Source: Trema orientale | Lineage: Eukaryota; Streptophyta; Magnoliopsida; Rosales; Cannabaceae | Direction: 5' to 3' | Length of the DNA stretch: 64,000 bases | NCBI GenBank assembly: GCA_002914845.1 | Contig: JXTC01000141.1 | Span: 87,395 to 151,394 of the forward strand | Shown here: in pieces, positions 48,004-60,249 of the stretch | Numbering within the stretch: position 1 is the first letter of the stretch | How the letters are laid out: the number at the start of each line of letters is the position of its first letter | Notes under the pieces: generated by a model | Told to the model about the DNA's origin: nothing | The model's database searches: none | The model's input: the letters and a program-made list of their open reading frames with translations, nothing else | Translations under genes and position numbers: made by a program

Positions 48004-48015
48004 TGGTATCAGAGC
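48004..48015 (+). other. Primer binding site (initiator Met tRNA)
   Basis: TGGTATCAGAGC is exactly complementary to the 3' end of plant initiator-Met tRNA including CCA and lies 7 bases after the LTR end. It fixes the element's orientation as plus. Confidence 0.75.
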
Positions 48016-48311
48016 ATGACTTTAGATCTCATGCCTGTAATAATTTTTGTATTTGAATTTTTTTTTTTAAAAAAATAGTTTTTATAAGTACCTCGTACAT
48101 CACTTGGTATATGGCTAAATAAGTTGTTGATATTCCTAATCATTCTAAGTTTCTCGATATTCTTCGTGGAGTGAAATTTAGTTTTCTTTGAGATGATGAA
48201 TTCCTAGAAATCCTCTGTCTTAGGAGTGTTGTTTCTGACACGAGACTAGTATAAATTACTCCTTCAGGAACTTCCCAGTTCGAGTTGACCTTGACTTTAG
48301 GAACTAGTTAT

Positions 48312-49236
48312 TCTTTTTTTTAAGGAAAACAATTACCTCTTATTGAGATTGAATACAAAATGATAACATAATTTTACCATTGAACAGTAAGTAAAGGACA
48401 AAATAACTTGATTGAAGAAATAGTAGGCTCACTCACTCTTTTAATATAGTTATAGATTTTAGATAGATGACAAACGACAACGAAATTCTGTAAAATGATA
48501 TTATACTTTTTACCTCTATTTTATCTTAAAATTTTAGTTTTGTCCTTAATTTGCTCCTCTTGAATTTTTGTAATTACGGTTTTTGTCCTCTTTTTATAAA
48601 AAAAATAATAATAATGCCCCTAATATGACCTATTAATTCTTTTTAAATTTTTGAAATTTCTTTATATTATTTTGAAGTACTAAATTTTATCCATACTTTG
48701 GATAATTTTTTTTAAACTCACTTTAAATACCTTTTTCTAATTCTATAATGGTTTATGTTGACTAATGTGTTTCAAAATTAGCTAAAAAAATTTTAGTATA
48801 TGTCCCCCTAAAAATATTTCCTGGCTCCTATATAATATTCTTTTTCAATCAAATTCCAAAAAATATTTACATATAATTACTTCACCACTTAGATGATGGC
48901 AATATTTAACAAATGATGATTCACACGTAAACTTTATTATGCTTTATAATATTATCATAATAAGAAAGAGATATTTTACTGCAATCTCCATGTTATACAG
49001 GAAAACTAAAGAGTGGAAAAGAATGCTCTTCAACAAATATTCAAAAGGCCAAGCTACATGTGACTTGTGAAACGCAACGACAAGCAGTTACCATATTGGA
49101 CAAAGTCGTCTTCTTCCGATATTAGTGTATTACCACTTCCACGTTTAACTAAGAATGGGAACCAAAAACAACTCTAAACTATAAACGACATGTCGTTCCC
49201 ATAATTATATACATGCAAATATATAGAAGTCAATGT
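48312..49236. repeat. Segmental duplication, copy B
   Basis: It matches blocks of 39028-42537 in the same order, but without the solo LTR and the inverted-repeat element. It holds its own extra AT-rich stretch of about 320 bp (48510-48830) near the place where copy A has the inverted-repeat element. It lies just downstream of the CHX gene. Confidence 0.75.
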
Positions 49237-49641
49237 TTAAATGATATGAATATAGCAGGCATTGTTATATAGTGTGATTCTTGGAAAATAGATTTTGCTC
49301 TCTTATCAAAAATTGAAAAGAAAAAAAAAATTACAAATATATTAATGCTTGGATTGAAGTTGAATAACCTCTCTGATTCATCAACAGCCTCTTCTAATAT
49401 ACGTATACTTTAGTATTCAAACGAGTAGCACTACTTATTAGACAAACACCCCCTAAATCTCTCTTCTACCACACTTTATTAAACTTTGGTCATCTCATTC
49501 TCAATGAGACAGTACCAGCCCCATATACAGGGCTTTGGCCTACTAATTACAACTCAAGCTAACAATACAAACATAATATATACGTATAAACTGACTGACA
49601 CATGGCGAGACCAAGGCAGTAATCAACCATAGCTACAATGG
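49237..49641. other. 3' flank of the CHX gene
   Basis: AT-rich DNA that must contain the 3' UTR of the minus-strand CHX gene. No other feature is recognised. Confidence 0.5.
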
Positions 49642-52415
49642 CTAAGGCCTCCCATTGGTCACTTGCTCTCTCAGAATCTGCTGCTGAATTACCAAAACCG
49701 AAGCCGAGCCTCCAAAATCAGTGGCCCCCACGTAATCCCCAATTATCCCCAACTCATGCAGATTCTCAGTCCAATCCGATAGCCCCTCGAGAAGCACCGG
49801 ATTAATCCCCTGCTCCCTCCCGACGATCCAGAGGTCAAACGAGTTGTCGTTTATGGCCTGTATCGCCGCCACCGTCTCCGCCCCGTTCCTCACCACGACC
49901 TCCCTGTAGATCACCCTCTCGTTCGCCTCGTTCTTCACCCAGAACCACGTCACCACCCCGTCGTCCAGCTTCTTCTCCATCTCGCTGTCCCCCTCGCCGT
50001 TGAACGACAGGAACCGCACCACCGTCAGCGACACCTCCGGGTTCCCCAGCATCCGGTCCGCGTACGCCAGCGCCTCGCGCGCGTCAGCCCCTCCCAGGAA
50101 CAGCACCGCGAAGTGGTGCGGCGCGTGCCCGAACGAAGCCGTCACCAGCGGGTTCCTCAGGTACCCCTTGTCCACGAAGATCCCCACGGTGCACGGCGCG
50201 TGGGACAGCACCAGCGAGTTCACCGACCGGACGCCCGACCGGCGGTCGGATCCTCCCGCGACAGCGGCGGCGCCGCCGTCGACGGCGACGTCGTCGGCGA
50301 AGGGTAGGAGGATGAGGGTGGACTTGTGGAGGAGCGCCTGCTCGCAGATGTCCTGGTACATGGTCCGCCGCGGGGTCACGGCGGTGTAGGACTGGAGCTT
50401 GACGCACTCGGATCGGGTCTCCTGGTAGAACCCGAGCGCGTTGTGGATGGTCAGGCAGGCGCCGTATTGGGCCGGGACCTGGCTCTGCTTTTGGTGGTCG
50501 ATGAAGACCGGGTTGGCCCGGCCCACCAGCTCGATGAGGCACAGGGCCGTGATGGAGAATGGGGTGGCGGAAGTTGGGTTGGAGGCTTCCAGAAGGTTGA
50601 CTAGTCCCGAGACGGATTCTTGGTCCTGAATGACGAGGAGTATTCGGAGGTCTGTGCCTGGAGCTGTGTGCTGGATTGTCCTTCTCTTGCTCAGCATGTA
50701 TGGCTTTGTGGGGTCGTAGAGGAGACTTATTAAGGGCGTGCATATGGCGGTTATCATGGTCGTTAGAAGAACCATCATTGTGAAATATGACGGATGTAGA
50801 ATCTGAATTTTTTAATTAAAAAAAATGGAAAATGGTATACATTCATCAAAACAAAACCATTAATATATAATGTATTTGTAGTAGTATAAGTAGTACGTAC
50901 ACATGCATGCATATTATATACTAAAATAATAATAATAATAATAATAACAGCGCATGAAATTGGAATTTATGTTCGTACCTGTTTGTCCATCCAATGGATA
51001 AACAACAAAAGCTCAACTTGACCCCTCAAGCTAAGAGTAAGGCTCAAAGCGAGACTATCCCTCATAGGTATCTTGAAATAGAGACAAGCCAAACACGTGG
51101 AGATAATTTTAGTGACATAACCGGTAATGACCATGGCGACCAAAGGCTTCAACGTGGGCCACACAAAGGCCACGCTGGACACGTCGGTGTACATCCCTAT
51201 AAACGCGAACGAAAACGGCATCAGAATCTCGGTCGCGATGGTCTCCGTCCGTTCCACGAGAGTGGACCCGAGAGGTGGGCCATCGGGTATGACGAGGCCA
51301 AGCCACATGGGCCCATTACCTATGGCCAAGCCGAACATGTCGGTGACAAAGCCCATCGACAACGCACCCAGTATGATGAACACAATGTAAGCCTGGTCCA
51401 CGGGCTTCCCATCCCGGGCCTTGTAGACGAGCCACTGCATGACTTTCCTTATGGCCACGAGTAGGGCTAAAACGAAGACCATGGAGAGCACGTACCAGCC
51501 CGCGTCTTTGCTCTGGGCCTCGGTCTGTTTCGAGGCCTCGAAGGCCACGAGCGCGTTGATCCCAATGGCGTCGCTGACGACGGACGTGGCGAGGGCCATG
51601 CGGCCCACCTCGGAGCTGAGGAGGTTGAGCTCCTTGAGGAGAGGGTAGAGGACCGGGAAGGCCGTGATGGAGACCGAGGAAGCGACGGCCCCGATTGATG
51701 ACACGTTGGCCATGTCCTTGTCCATCGAGTTCCGCAACAGGAATCCAATGGCCAGGATGAACCCCATCGGGAACAGCATCGAGGCCACGGAGATCCATAT
51801 GTGCTTCTTACCCGTTTTGGTGATGAGGGTCAGGTCCATCTTCACCCCGGAGACGAAGAGGAAGTACATGAACCCCATTATTCCTATGTTCTTCACCATG
51901 AAGTCCGCATTTTGCGGGAACAAAAATGACGTGAACTTCTTGCTCCGTCCTAGGACACTAGGCCCCACAATTATGCCGCCCTTAAAAAAAAAAAAAAATT
52001 TTTACGTAATCATCATCAATAATCTATTCGCATCAGAATCAAACAGTATATAAATAGTTATATTAGAATTTTGTTTTGAAACATAAATTACCAAGATTTC
52101 GGCGACGATCCTAGGCTGTCTGAAGGGCTTGAGAACAAAGCGAACGAGGCGAGTGGCGATTACGACGAAGCTTATTTCTAACAACATTAGAGGGAAGGAA
52201 TAGCTCAAAGGGTTGTCGCCGTAGAAAATGCCGAAAGGGTGACTAGGTTGACGAGTCTTTTGACAGATGAAGTTCCCCGGGAGGATAGGGTTGAAGCCTT
52301 CCACGAAACCATCGCCTTGAGCTTTCACAGAGACGTTGGCCAGATGCAACGCCGCTCCGTATGCTGCAGCGGCGACATCCGGCTGGGGATGGTACAGCGG
52401 GAATTCCCTTACCAT
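49642..52415 (-). CDS. Cation/H+ antiporter, CHX family (CPA2), three exons
   Basis: CHX proteins move K+ or Na+ in exchange for H+ across plasma or endomembranes. Exons in transcript order: 52415-52092, 51980-50979 and 50802-49642, all GT-AG, giving 828 residues, normal for the family. Residues about 70-470 form the membrane exchanger domain of about 12 segments, starting YGDNPLSYSFPLMLLEISFVV and holding the family signature GGIIVGPSVLGRS. The conserved acidic site is in SVVSDAIG, with Ser-Asp where CHX17-like members have Asn-Asp. The C-terminal half (about 480-828) is soluble with two USP-like regulatory folds and a Gly/Ala/Arg-rich linker (DGGAAAVAGGSDRRSG). The 52415 ATG is the first in frame after a TAA at 52425-52427; it is followed directly by GTAAGG, a possible splice donor, so an extra 5' exon is not excluded. 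Coding GC is far above the background. The closest subgroup may be CHX13-15, by weak recollection only. Confidence 0.92.
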
Positions 52416-53110
52416 ATCATGCAATTAAAACACGCACGTAAGGGTACTGATGATGATTAGAAGGAAACAAAAAAAGAAATTGTTGTCGTTGAAAGCTAAT
52501 GCAGAAGAAGAATTTGGAACCTTGACCATGAAAAAGTGAGATTGAGATAGAATGAGAGAGAGGAAGATAGAGGCAGAGTACGTAGAAGGGCCAAAAGGAT
52601 TGTGGACATGCGTTAAAAGGGATATGAAGGTTCACTCTATTTATGGTTTATTGACTATTTTATTCCCTGTTTCACTCTCCTTTACTTCATTTATTTTGTC
52701 TTTTTATTGTTCTAAATTTTTTTTTTTTTAATTTTTTATGGAAAGTTTTACAAAATATTTGTCGCAAGTCTATTTACATGTGTCTATATGTGTGTTTTTG
52801 CATATTATAACATCACCAGTAGCTATAGCACAATTTCAAACAGAATAATCCGATATTTTAATTGATAAAAAATAAAAATGAAAAGGGCATTTCTGTCTGT
52901 CCCGTCTCATATCATAAAAAAATAAGGGGAGCTATATTCGCACCCCTTTCAAATATAAAGCCGCCTTTTTTTTTTTGTAAATTATTTAATTTAGTACAAC
53001 TTTATCCCTATGATCAATGGTCATGAAAGGTAACTTGAATTAAAGTACCCCATTCTAATTTTTTCATTTAAAAAAAAGTAGAAAAAGAAACAACACAAAT
53101 TTTTTCCTAA
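52416..53110. other. 5' flank of the CHX gene
   Basis: Presumed promoter and 5' UTR for the minus-strand CHX. A CTATTTATGG stretch near 52638 (CCATAAATAG on the minus strand) could serve as a TATA element. The rest is AT-rich. Confidence 0.4.
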
Positions 53111-53531
53111 AACTAACGAAAAATTAGAAGTAGATATTTTATTACTTAATGATGTGATATTGTTATTTATTATTTCCAGATATTTTATTGGTTCAGAAAA
53201 TTCTTCCATTAGAACGCACAAATGAAACCAAGGAGGAAAGAAATACTCCAAACCAAAAGTAAAAACAAAAAAAAAACAAAAAAAGCAAAAAAACTGACAC
53301 TAAAAAATTATTGTAAGACATTGCCATCTACCTCCCAATACCAACAAAACACCACCATAAAAAATAAAATATAATAATTGATTTTTTAAATTTAATCTAT
53401 TTATATGACTATGAGAATATATGCAATTCACAATACGAAGAAAACTCACGTTCGTTTCTTACCAAAAGGAATTTTTTCACTATATGATGAATTCCCATCC
53501 ACAAATTAAAAATTATTTACACCTTAATAGA
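53111..53531. repeat. Direct repeat copy 1 (ends at a single N)
   Basis: 421 bp, from AACTAACGAAAAATTAG to CACCTTAATAGA, repeated at 53533-53952 after one unknown base. About six substitutions and small A-tract changes separate the copies. The arrangement is the same as at 44432, so a contig-overlap artefact is likely. Confidence 0.85.
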
Positions 53532-53532
53532 N

Positions 53533-53952
53533 AACTAACGAAAAATTAGAAGTAGATATTTTATTACTTAATGATGTGATATTGTTATTTATTATTTCCA
53601 GATATTTTATTGATTCAGAAAATTCTTCCATTAGAACACACAAATGAAACCAAGGAGGAAAGAAATACTCCAAACCAAAAGTAAAAACAAAAAAAACAAA
53701 AAAAAGCAAAAAAACTGACACTAAAAAATTATTGTAAGACATTGCCATCTACCTCCCAACACCAACAAAACACCACCATAAAAAATAAAATGTAATAATT
53801 GATTTTTTAAATTTAATCTATTTATATGACTATGAGAATATATGCAATTCACAATAGGAAGAAAACTCACGTTCGTTTCTTACCAAAAGGAATTTTTTCA
53901 CTATATGATGAATTCCCATCCACAAATTAAAAATTATTTACACCTTAATAGA
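53533..53952. repeat. Direct repeat copy 2
   Basis: 420 bp, second copy of 53111-53531, running smoothly into the right flank. No gene content. Confidence 0.85.
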
Positions 53953-54640
53953 TAAATAAACAAGAATAATAAAGAAAAGAAAAATTCATACCCAATCATC
54001 AAAGCAAAAAAATGTAAAAAAAAAAAATCATAAAATCAAGAAGTTTATATTAGTTCTAAAGAATAAGATAAATAACCCAAGGAAATAAAAAATAAATAAA
54101 AAAGAAAAGGCCCTTCAAGCCCAAAAAAATGAAAATAAAGAGAAGAGTAACACGAATAGATAGATGATTGGATAATTCTTGGATTAGTTACAAAGATTAA
54201 TGAGTAGAAGGAATAGAATAAAAAAAAAAAAGCTTGGCTTGAAGACTGGCTTAAGAAATGGGGTGTATTGAGTGTTTTTAATCTTTTAATTTTCAAAGAT
54301 ATTTTACTTTGTCTAATTTAGTCTTTTTCTTATTAAGATGGGTGCCTTTATGCTAGTTGGGGGTGCAAATATAGGCCCCAATAATAACTTGTCCAAATAA
54401 CATTAATGAACTCCATATTGCGTGTAAGAATGAAATGAAATTTATACTCGAGGGTTATAACCTTATTACCTTTATAATCTTTTTTTTCTTTTTTGAGACT
54501 TTGGGATAGGTAGATTCAAATTACATAGAATCCTTCCGCATTGAATCAAAGTGTGCTTGCGATTAGATATACTTGCAATCATCATGGATTGGACAGAAAA
54601 ATTCTCACACTTCTATCAAAAATTGTTACTAAACATTCTT

Positions 54641-54858
54641 TATATATATATATATATAGGGCACCAATCCAGTGGGTATTTTTTTTTAATCTATACATAG
54701 GTATCATTTTGGTCAATGAAAATTTTTCTTGCACATCTTTTTATATTAAAAAACAAGAGAGAGAAATAACATTAATGATATACGTCTTTTTATGCACTTC
54801 ATGATAGTCGTTGGATCATCATCTAATCCAATGGCTAAAAAAAAAAAACCTATACATA

Positions 54859-54893
<35 letters not shown>

Positions 54894-54922
54894 ACTGGAT
54901 TAACAATATATATATATATATA
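54641..54922. repeat. AT-rich inverted repeat, possible small MITE
   Basis: (TA)n plus ACCAATCCAGTGGGTATTTT...CTATACATAGGTA on the left is mirrored by ACCTATACATAGGTAAAA...CCTACTGGATTAAC plus (TA)n on the right. The arms are about 60-70 bases and the spacer about 145. It could fold into a hairpin or be a TA-flanked MITE. Confidence 0.55.
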
Positions 54923-57900
54923 TCTTACCAATAAAAATCTTTTTATTTTAGTTGTGAAGTTCTTATGTGAAGCTAAACAGAAGGCATGGGCTATCGGCCC
55001 ATTGTTTTGGACCAAAACATGGTCTTATAGCAAAATGACCGAATTTTGAGCTTAATTTAAGTAATTGCTCATTTTTAAAATGTTATAGCAAAATGTCCGA
55101 TATATATTTATATATAGAGTATAAAATATTATATACCAAATATAAAAATTTATATACTTAGTACATTAACTGAAATTAGTAAATATACTTACTTACTACA
55201 TGTAAAAAAATATATACTTAAATATGTAGCTATAAAATTAAAAAAAATAGATATCTACTTAATCAAATTTAAAATATTAATCATCTACCTAAATTTCCCT
55301 ATTTTTTATTTTTAACTAAAGGGCCCATGAAACAGCATCATCAATTCCTTAATGGCCTAAAAAGAAGGCGGCTGTTATGCTAGTTCTTGTGGAGAGGATT
55401 TAATTCTTGGCAGCAACAATTTTCAGGCGTACAGAAATTTTAAGAAAAAAATCTACCAACCTGATCCCCGGGCTCCACTGTATATATACCTCACTATACT
55501 CTAGAAAATTGAACCACAATGTTAGTATATCTTGGAGTAATACTAGGGAAAAAAAAACTTTAATTTATTATTTTCAGCTACACAGTCTATTTTAAAATGA
55601 AATGTAAGTTTTTAGTGTCCTAACATTACTCTTTATTTTATTTGGGTACTTCTAGTTTCTGTTCTCCTTTTTAATTTAGATGCAAATATATTAAAAGATA
55701 GCAATAAACGGACAAAAAATACATGCATAAATTCGGATTCACGTTAAATATGTGCCAGTCGAAACCCATATATATTTATATATATGTGCATAATATGGTT
55801 AATTTTATGAAATACATGTGTTAAAATATATATGTCGATAAAGTCGCAAAGTACTGAAAAAATATTAGATTTCCATTATTTTAATTTAATTGGACATAAA
55901 TTTTAACATACAGTTATTGAAAAATAATTCATGTACTAAAAAATCAGAGATTATAAGAACAGTAATACATATGAACAATAATAGAACGATAATCTACTGG
56001 AATGTACAAAATTTAAATTTGAAAGAGAATAAAAATTCATAAACAATAATCCAGTATAAAAATTCATGAACAATAATCCAGTCTTACTACCAAACGGACC
56101 TTAGCTACTCATTTAAAAAAGTGATGTAAACCGTAAAATTAATTTGAACCCTCTTAGCTCAGCTATTACAATGTTCTCTCTATCAAAATCATGGCCCGTC
56201 AGCAGGAATATCCTAAGTTGGTTTTGTAATCAATTATATATATGGGGATATATAAAAAAAAAGAGTTAGTTTTATAATCAGACACCGAAGATTTGCAAGA
56301 TTAAAAAATTAGGCCTAGCATCGGGTTGGAACTTGGGGGAGTTATGTAATTGGTTCAAGCAAGTAGCTACCTTTTACAGAATGTATGGATCATAGATTGC
56401 TTTGTCGGTGTTGTACATGGCAGCGTATTTCCACGCATTGACCATAGGTGATTGGTACTCACATTCCACTACTTTTCCCAATGCCTCAAAGAAAGTGATA
56501 TATACTAGCGGCCAAAAATAAAGAAAAGGGTGCTATGTTTGTGGCCAGTATGATTTACTTGTGTTTAAGAAGCCTTGCCTCGTAGAATTTATCGATTAAT
56601 CAATTCGATGCATGAATCACATGTTAACAAGTTTTTAACATTTCTCAGAAAAGAAATTAAAGAGTGCTCAAATTATACTTTACCCTATTTAGTACGCTAT
56701 ATGAAGCTCCAATCAACATGAAATCGTAAGCTTAATTGGCTTTATCTGAAAAGGAAGGCAGACATACAGAGAAAATTGAAAACCTAAAAACTATCTCAAC
56801 ATAAAACCAGGAAAAATTAGCGTCATAAATAGATAGATAATTGGAAAATTTAGCACGCACATTAATAGATGTATATATATGGAGTAATATTGTCTATTAT
56901 TTGATCCTCCAAGAATGCGCGGTATTCAAATTGCCGGTATTATCTCAAATTCAACACATAAATCTTCAACAAGACTCTATGCAGGATAATCAACGGCTCA
57001 AATTAATGAAGGAAGAACAACATGATCGTGTCACACAAACCAGATACACAGCATTTCAGTCTCCACCATCGTGACCGTAACTTAAGATATTGCTATATGT
57101 AAAGTGCTCTCTTTAAGTATTTCATTCGGAATCACAACTAATCAATTTAGGAAGGAAATTATACCTGTTCCAGAAACAGCCTACATTAATTTTTACTTAA
57201 GGGAGCAGCATGATTACTTTCTTAAGCTGGACACAAGTATTGTTGGATGTGACCTTATATATAAGAGGAAAGGGTAAAATATTATATTGCCATAGTTAGA
57301 GCATAATAATTAATTTTGTGTGTTTTTCCCCCAGCTATTCTATGACACTTAACAATTTTATTCTATGAAACGAAACATTAAACAAAAGAAGGTAATTCAT
57401 AATTACCAAGCTCCACAACCCTTATGTACTTGAAAATTATAATAACTTTTATAACTTTAGGCACAGTCGAATACTGATCAGTACTATCAGATAGTTTATA
57501 ATACACTTGCACTTCTCGTTCAAAGCCCTCAAAATATTGCATTACTCCCAAGCATTTCGGTCTGCCATAACCACTATATTGAACAAATAAACCTTATCTC
57601 TAAAAACAGACAATATTACTGAAGCTCATCTCAACTTAAAAATACAAGTGGCCTATACCAGTGTACATATCTCTATACACACAAATTGGCCATCTAGCTA
57701 AATACACACATTGGGCAAAAACAATAAGAACACCAAAATACAAGATATCGAAGGAAAAAGAAAAACTAGTTGCATTATTGCGTCTCATATCTATAAATAC
57801 ACTGTAGTGCTAACATGTTATTCTTGGATCTAAGAGCTAATAGACCTTGATCAAAACGCAATTTCCAGAGAATGGCAAACTTGCCTAGAGAATGTGGAAG

Positions 57901-59929
57901 AAAAGGTGGAGGTTTCTGTTCAAGCACATGACTCATTAGTACATATCTTCTCGAATGATGATGATAAATCGACATATCATAACACTAGATGGTTGGAGAT
58001 CATATAAATTATATATTACAGGTATACTTGTTTCATTGTCCCCAAACAATAAGACACATCTTGTGTCCTAAAGTTGGATCAAACTTCTCAGTGCTTGCGA
58101 TCGGGGAAGAAGATCATTCATCCCGCCCGTACACGTGGCGGGTAGTGGCCAACCAGATGATACACATTTGCATTTGAAACAGGGAACGGATTAAATCACA
58201 TTACATAAAGGAAAATAATTCGATTCTGCAAGCTAGCTAGTCAACTTTAGCATCATCATCTAAACGAATCACAAATAAAAGAACTACCATAATCCTAGTT
58301 ACCATAGTGATAAATGAAAAACTCAAAGCTGATCAAAGACAAACCATGAGTTAAAAGAATATGTACATCTTCTTTTGCTTGGAATATTAAAGGGCATGTA
58401 TACACATTTCATGGTAATCAATTATGATGAATATAAAATACGATTGAAAAATTTAAAATGTAATAAATTAGAAAAAGAATTCGGCTCTTACTAGCAATAA
58501 AGGGAATATAAATACACGTATATATCATATTGTATTGTTTATATGATATATATGTAAGAAAGAAAGCGACGACACCTTGATCTGAAGAAAATTGGAAATT
58601 AGGGGGGTCAACATCCACATTATTGAAAAGCCTGCAAAAGTTTCAGTCAAAGCATAAAAACCTAGAGCTCAGCTTTAGGAACTACTGCTTAGAGGAGGCT
58701 ATAGGGTTCAGAGAAAGATGCCACTAAAAGCTATAACTGACCCAAGAAACAAAATATATCCGCACGCGACTCAAGAAAGTTCTCGAAATGTAATTTTCAA
58801 GAAGAAAATACAGTAGAAACCGTGTGAAAGACGTCATAATTAATATGGGGTGAGTTATGTTACTGATCAACTTCTCAAATAACTTTCCTAGTTAGGGTTT
58901 CGTCACAAGAGGTCAGAAAGAACACCTAATTACAAACCACCCAAAACCAAAAAGAAATAACACAAAATTCAAGAAGCTCGAAGAAATTAGAAGCCCCCGG
59001 CCCGCATAATTCATAGGTCGCTTTTTGGTTTCTGAAACAAGAAAAGCCAGTATGGACAAAGGTAAGACCCTTTTGAGCGACTCATTTTCTAGATAGAAAG
59101 ATCTCTATTTAAAAAAAAATAAAATAAAGATAGATAGAAACAGGAAAGCAAATCAATGTTACTTTCTTTTTGTTTTCAAAGGAAAAGCAACAACTTATGT
59201 TATATCGTTTGCTAGCACAAGACGATCGAAGCATAGATCACCATAAATCTGCAAGTCGATCCCGCCCTTATTACCAGAATTCACATTTAAACAATAAAAT
59301 ATATATATTTTTTTTAAAAAAAAGAAAGAGAACTGCATAATCCAAAGGATAATAGAAGCTTAGAACCTGCAAATACATGTAAAATCAAATCCCAATCCAA
59401 CAATCAATTCGTTGATAAAAGTCCAAGAAATAAGCTCAAAGTCAGGGTCAAAGGGAAAACCTTATACGCCGTCCACGCTTGGAGAAGGGTTACCCTTCAA
59501 ACCTAGTAGGTTTGAATGCAATATACAGACCCCAGATCACAAAACGGCTTCTAACGACAGCTGTGACAACAAAACAAATACAGGAGCGTATATAATCCAA
59601 GGAATCATAATTTTATGCAATACATAAATGAAATGGAAACCTAAAACTTGTAACCACATACTTATGATCAACCAGAGTATAAAAGCTATTATATGCATAT
59701 ACAGATAAAGACAAATCGCCTTAACCTTAACACAATTATAAATCCATGGACAAACTTTAAACAAAGAGATCATCACTATTATATGCTTAAGAGACAAAAT
59801 ATGTTTTTTTCTTTATTAAAAAAAAAAAAAAACCATGTAGCTGACTTCATATATAGTATATTGACCCTAGAAGCCGATATATTTTATCATCCTAGAATTT
59901 GATGTTGGGACGGACATAGTAAGAAGAAG
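54923..59929. other. AT-rich intergenic stretch upstream of CHX and downstream of MIR390
   Basis: No protein gene supported across 5 kb. A small GC-richer patch at about 58075-58165 includes a G-box-like ACACGTGGCGG. The part nearest 59930 may belong to the MIR390 primary transcript, whose 3' end cannot be placed. Confidence 0.5.
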
Positions 59930-60022
59930 CCGTGAAACTCAGGATAGATAGCGCCAGTACTAGCATTTTGAAACCTTGTTTTTGATGTAACAAGTCACGG
60001 CGCTATCCCTCCTGAGCTTTAC
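59930..60022 (-). ncRNA. MIR390: MIR390 precursor hairpin
   Basis: miR390 loads into AGO7 and cuts TAS3 transcripts, starting production of tasiR-ARFs that repress ARF2/3/4 and so affect leaf polarity, phase change and lateral roots. On the minus strand the mature 21-mer lies at 60019-59999 (AAGCTCAGGAGG...GGATAGCGCC) and matches the canonical miR390 as I know it at every base. The star strand lies on the other arm at 59953-59933 (CGCTATCTATCC...GTTTCA). The duplex has 2-base 3' overhangs, one G-A mismatch and two G-U wobbles, with a loop of about 45 bases. This satisfies standard plant miRNA criteria for a precursor; expression is not visible here. It stands alone in a gene-free region. Confidence 0.95.
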
Positions 60023-60237
60023 AGATTCTTCCTTACTTTAAAATATTGATCACACCACGAAAACTCCAAGAAAAAGAATACTTAAGATCATAAGCTTTTA
60101 GAAGAAAAATAAGAAAAAAGATTTGGCTAAGACTTTTTTTTTTTTTTCATTTTTCGATGAACAGCTAAGCCCTTAATTATACTGAGTTAAAGGTAGCTCA
60201 AATGGTGGGTGGAGAAAGAAAGGTGAGGAAAGGGTCG

Positions 60238-60245
60238 TATTTATA
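60238..60245 (-). promoter_or_regulatory. TATA box of the MIR390 gene
   Basis: The minus strand reads CCTTATAAATACG, with TATAAATA about 220 bases upstream of the mature miRNA. This would place the transcript start near 60205-60215, with a leader of about 190 bases before the hairpin, normal for plant MIR genes. Confidence 0.6.
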
Positions 60246-60249
60246 AGGC

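Noticed and set aside
50084..50743. 219-codon minus-strand frame overlapping the CHX third exon, and other frames at 51127-51798
   Set aside because: Out-of-frame shadows of the GC-rich CHX exons, rich in Pro/Arg/His with no recognisable domain.
56841..57074. 77-codon plus-strand frame
   Set aside because: No domain recognised and no splice or promoter support.
59050..59075. AAAGGTAAGACCC as a possible tasiR-ARF complementary stretch near MIR390
   Set aside because: Too many differences from the TAS3 tasiR-ARF core, and no second miR390 site is present, so there is no TAS3 locus here.
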